The notes under the pieces were generated by a model. It was not told the DNA's origin. It saw nothing but the letters and a program-made list of their open reading frames with translations, and made no database searches. Positions 7,508 to 8,142 of a stretch of 8,142 nucleotides of DNA are shown here, piece after piece (position 1 is the first letter of the stretch; each line of letters opens with the position of its first letter). Position numbers and translations under genes: made by a program. This DNA is from Deltaproteobacteria bacterium (GTDB lineage: Bacteria > Desulfobacterota > Desulfobacteria > Desulfobacterales > Desulfatirhabdiaceae), in assembly GCA_026388755.1 (NCBI GenBank), contig JAPLJE010000439.1:1802-9943 (forward strand), read 5' to 3'.

Positions 7508-7584
7508 GGTGCTGTCCTGTTGATGGAGAAGCAGGAAATGGACTATGGTTAAAAGGCAAACAATATCCGTAACCGCTTGCCAAA

Positions 7585-7629
7585 GCCTGTTATGATTTTA
7601 ATGTATCACAGGCCGGGGAACGTGTTCAA
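7585..7629 (-). promoter_or_regulatory. Divergent intergenic region: candidate promoter and dyad operator
   Basis: The 142 bases at 7508-7649 separate two divergent genes. On the minus strand a sigma-70-like pair reads TTGAAC (7629-7624), 18-base spacer, TACATT (7605-7600), each 4/6 to consensus, about 90 bases before the DHH protein start. It overlaps an imperfect dyad: GCCTGTTAT (7585-7593) against ATCACAGGC (7605-7613), 8 of 9 positions pairing across an 11-base centre, as for a repressor operator. For the plus-strand gene, TTGCCA (7577-7582) is a fair -35, but no good -10 sits at the correct distance; TATGAT at 7591 is only 8 bases away. All are visual matches only. Confidence 0.3.
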
Positions 7630-7649
7630 GCTGTAAAGAAAAGGTGATT

Positions 7650-8020
7650 ATGAAAGAAATCCGAAATCAGGCCAGAAAACTGATGGAGGGGTTTTGCAGG
7701 GCCTGCCCGATATGTGACGGCAGGGCCTGTGCCGGCGAGGTGCCGGGCATGGGAGGCATCGGAACCGGTGCTGCCTTCCGGGACAATATTCTGGCGCTTT
7801 CGGAATTCCGGTTTCAGATGCGGGTGATCCATGATGTGGTGGAGCCCGATACCCGGACCCAGATCCTGGGGATTCCCCTGGAAATACCGGTTCTGGCCGC
7901 GCCCATCGGCGGGGTATCCTTTAATATGGGCGGAAAGATCTCTGAAGAGGCTTATATCGCGGCTAAGCTGGAAGGCTGCCGGGAAAAGGGCATCATCGGC
8001 TGTACGGGCGACGGGGCGCC
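7650..8020 (+). CDS. FMN-dependent alpha-hydroxy-acid dehydrogenase, N-terminal fragment
   Basis: N-terminal third (about 123 residues) of an FMN-dependent 2-hydroxyacid (lactate/glycolate type) dehydrogenase or oxidase; full members run to roughly 330-350 residues. The start is supported by AAGGTGATT directly before the ATG, which pairs with the 16S anti-SD tail. A cysteine cluster C16-x2-C19-x2-C22-x4-C27 (CRACPICDGRAC) is followed by AGEVPGMGGIGTG, the VIHDVVEPDT segment, the first barrel strand PVLAAPIGG (80-88) that helps bind FMN phosphate in this family, and IGCTGDG (116-122). After G122 the frame stays open to the window end, but the residues no longer resemble the family: the barrel with its catalytic His and Arg is absent. 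On the opposite strand the same bases encode an alpha/beta hydrolase. The gene is thus broken by a junction rather than simply cut by the window. It is transcribed away from the DHH phosphoesterase gene. Confidence 0.8.
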
Positions 8021-8024
8021 GGAG
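8012..8024. other. Junction of two unrelated genes (chimera or recombination point)
   Basis: Plus-strand homology to the FMN dehydrogenase ends at IGCTGDG (last Gly at 8013-8015). Minus-strand homology to the hydrolase ends at GFGNSGAP (Pro at 8012-8014). The two therefore meet in a GC-rich palindrome-containing stretch (GGGGCGCCGG, 8013-8022) that could be a short shared sequence. No insertion-sequence ends or target-site duplications are visible. Confidence 0.65.
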
Positions 8025-8142
8025 TTGCCGAAGCCCACCATGTCCATGGCATACGTCGGTCCCATGGCCGCGAAGAGCGGGAAGCTGCGCTGCCAGTTGC
8101 TGACGCTCTCCGCTCCTGCGCCTCCGCCGTGGACGAGGATCA
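8012..8142 (-). CDS. Alpha/beta hydrolase fragment (partial at both ends)
   Basis: Read on the minus strand from the window end, the frame gives ILVHGGGAGAESVSNWQ, then FPLFAAMGPTYAMDMVGFGNSGAP. This is a typical start of an alpha/beta hydrolase: strand beta-3, the HGGGAG oxyanion-hole loop, a Trp/Arg-rich helix, and the DMVGFGNS turn after beta-4. About 43 residues are recognisable. The N-terminus lies beyond the window. The catalytic nucleophile (GxSxG) and the rest are missing, because the frame runs into the 2-hydroxyacid dehydrogenase sequence at about 8012-8020. By eye the stretch is richer in G+C than the genes to its left. The closest subfamilies I can suggest are meta-cleavage-product-hydrolase-like enzymes; the substrate is unknown. 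It probably comes from a different locus or organism. Confidence 0.72.

Noticed and set aside
7585..7613. CRP/FNR-type binding site (TGTTA...TCACA)
   Set aside because: The half-sites are 13 bases apart rather than the 4-6 expected for CRP/FNR, so only an unspecified dyad is reported.
7831..8103. Plus-strand open frame of 90 codons at the right end
   Set aside because: It is an off-frame reading of the dehydrogenase fragment and the hydrolase antisense strand; Trp/Arg/Pro-rich with no recognisable domain.
1..8142. CRISPR array, tRNA/rRNA genes, insertion sequences, prophage or toxin-antitoxin genes
   Set aside because: No regularly spaced repeats, cloverleaf structures, transposase or integrase motifs, or small paired ORFs were seen.

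Overview
The window looks like a piece of a deltaproteobacterium (Desulfobacterota, sulfate-reducer type) or a close relative. This rests on protein style (AHDFNN-type hybrid kinases, a membrane DHH-CBS protein, a cysteine-rich FMN-dependent 2-hydroxyacid dehydrogenase), moderate GC, and a CCCCTTT/AAAGGG-type intergenic repeat that I associate with such genomes. It is an inference without a database search. The first gene is cut at the left edge. The right edge appears to be a chimera, so the window may be an entire metagenomic contig.

Bases 1-3116 encode two consecutive hybrid sensor kinases whose stop and start overlap as ATGA. The first is receiver-kinase (partial). The second is receiver-PAS-kinase-receiver. 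Neither has a membrane segment or a DNA-binding output, so together they look like a cytoplasmic phosphorelay whose final target lies elsewhere. Immediately downstream on the same strand (3166-4167) is a two-TM potassium channel with a C-terminal RCK (TrkA-N/TrkA-C) gating module, similar in plan to MthK. After a short gap holding a degenerate palindromic repeat comes an extended short-chain dehydrogenase of the OleD/3-beta-HSD type (4284-5354). Its coding sequence carries an unusual in-frame insert made of 7-base repeats between two small hairpins.

On the opposite strand, meeting the dehydrogenase tail to tail with a 4-base overlap (TTAA), is a 718-residue membrane protein. It has four TM segments, then a DHH/DHHA1 phosphoesterase, then two CBS domains. 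It resembles GdpP-type cyclic-dinucleotide phosphodiesterases in general plan and the DHH-CBS half of some CCA-adding/poly(A)-polymerase-like proteins in domain order, but has no nucleotidyltransferase. Because c-di-AMP is a known ligand of RCK-type potassium channels, finding a putative DHH phosphodiesterase close to an RCK channel is suggestive, though unproven.

A 142-base divergent intergenic region (7508-7649) separates it from the last gene, the N-terminal third of an FMN-dependent alpha-hydroxy-acid dehydrogenase. Homology to that family stops near base 8015-8020. From there to the window end, the minus strand instead reads as an alpha/beta hydrolase fragment with an HGGGAG oxyanion-hole motif. 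Two unrelated genes are therefore fused head-on, most likely an assembly chimera or a recombination scar.
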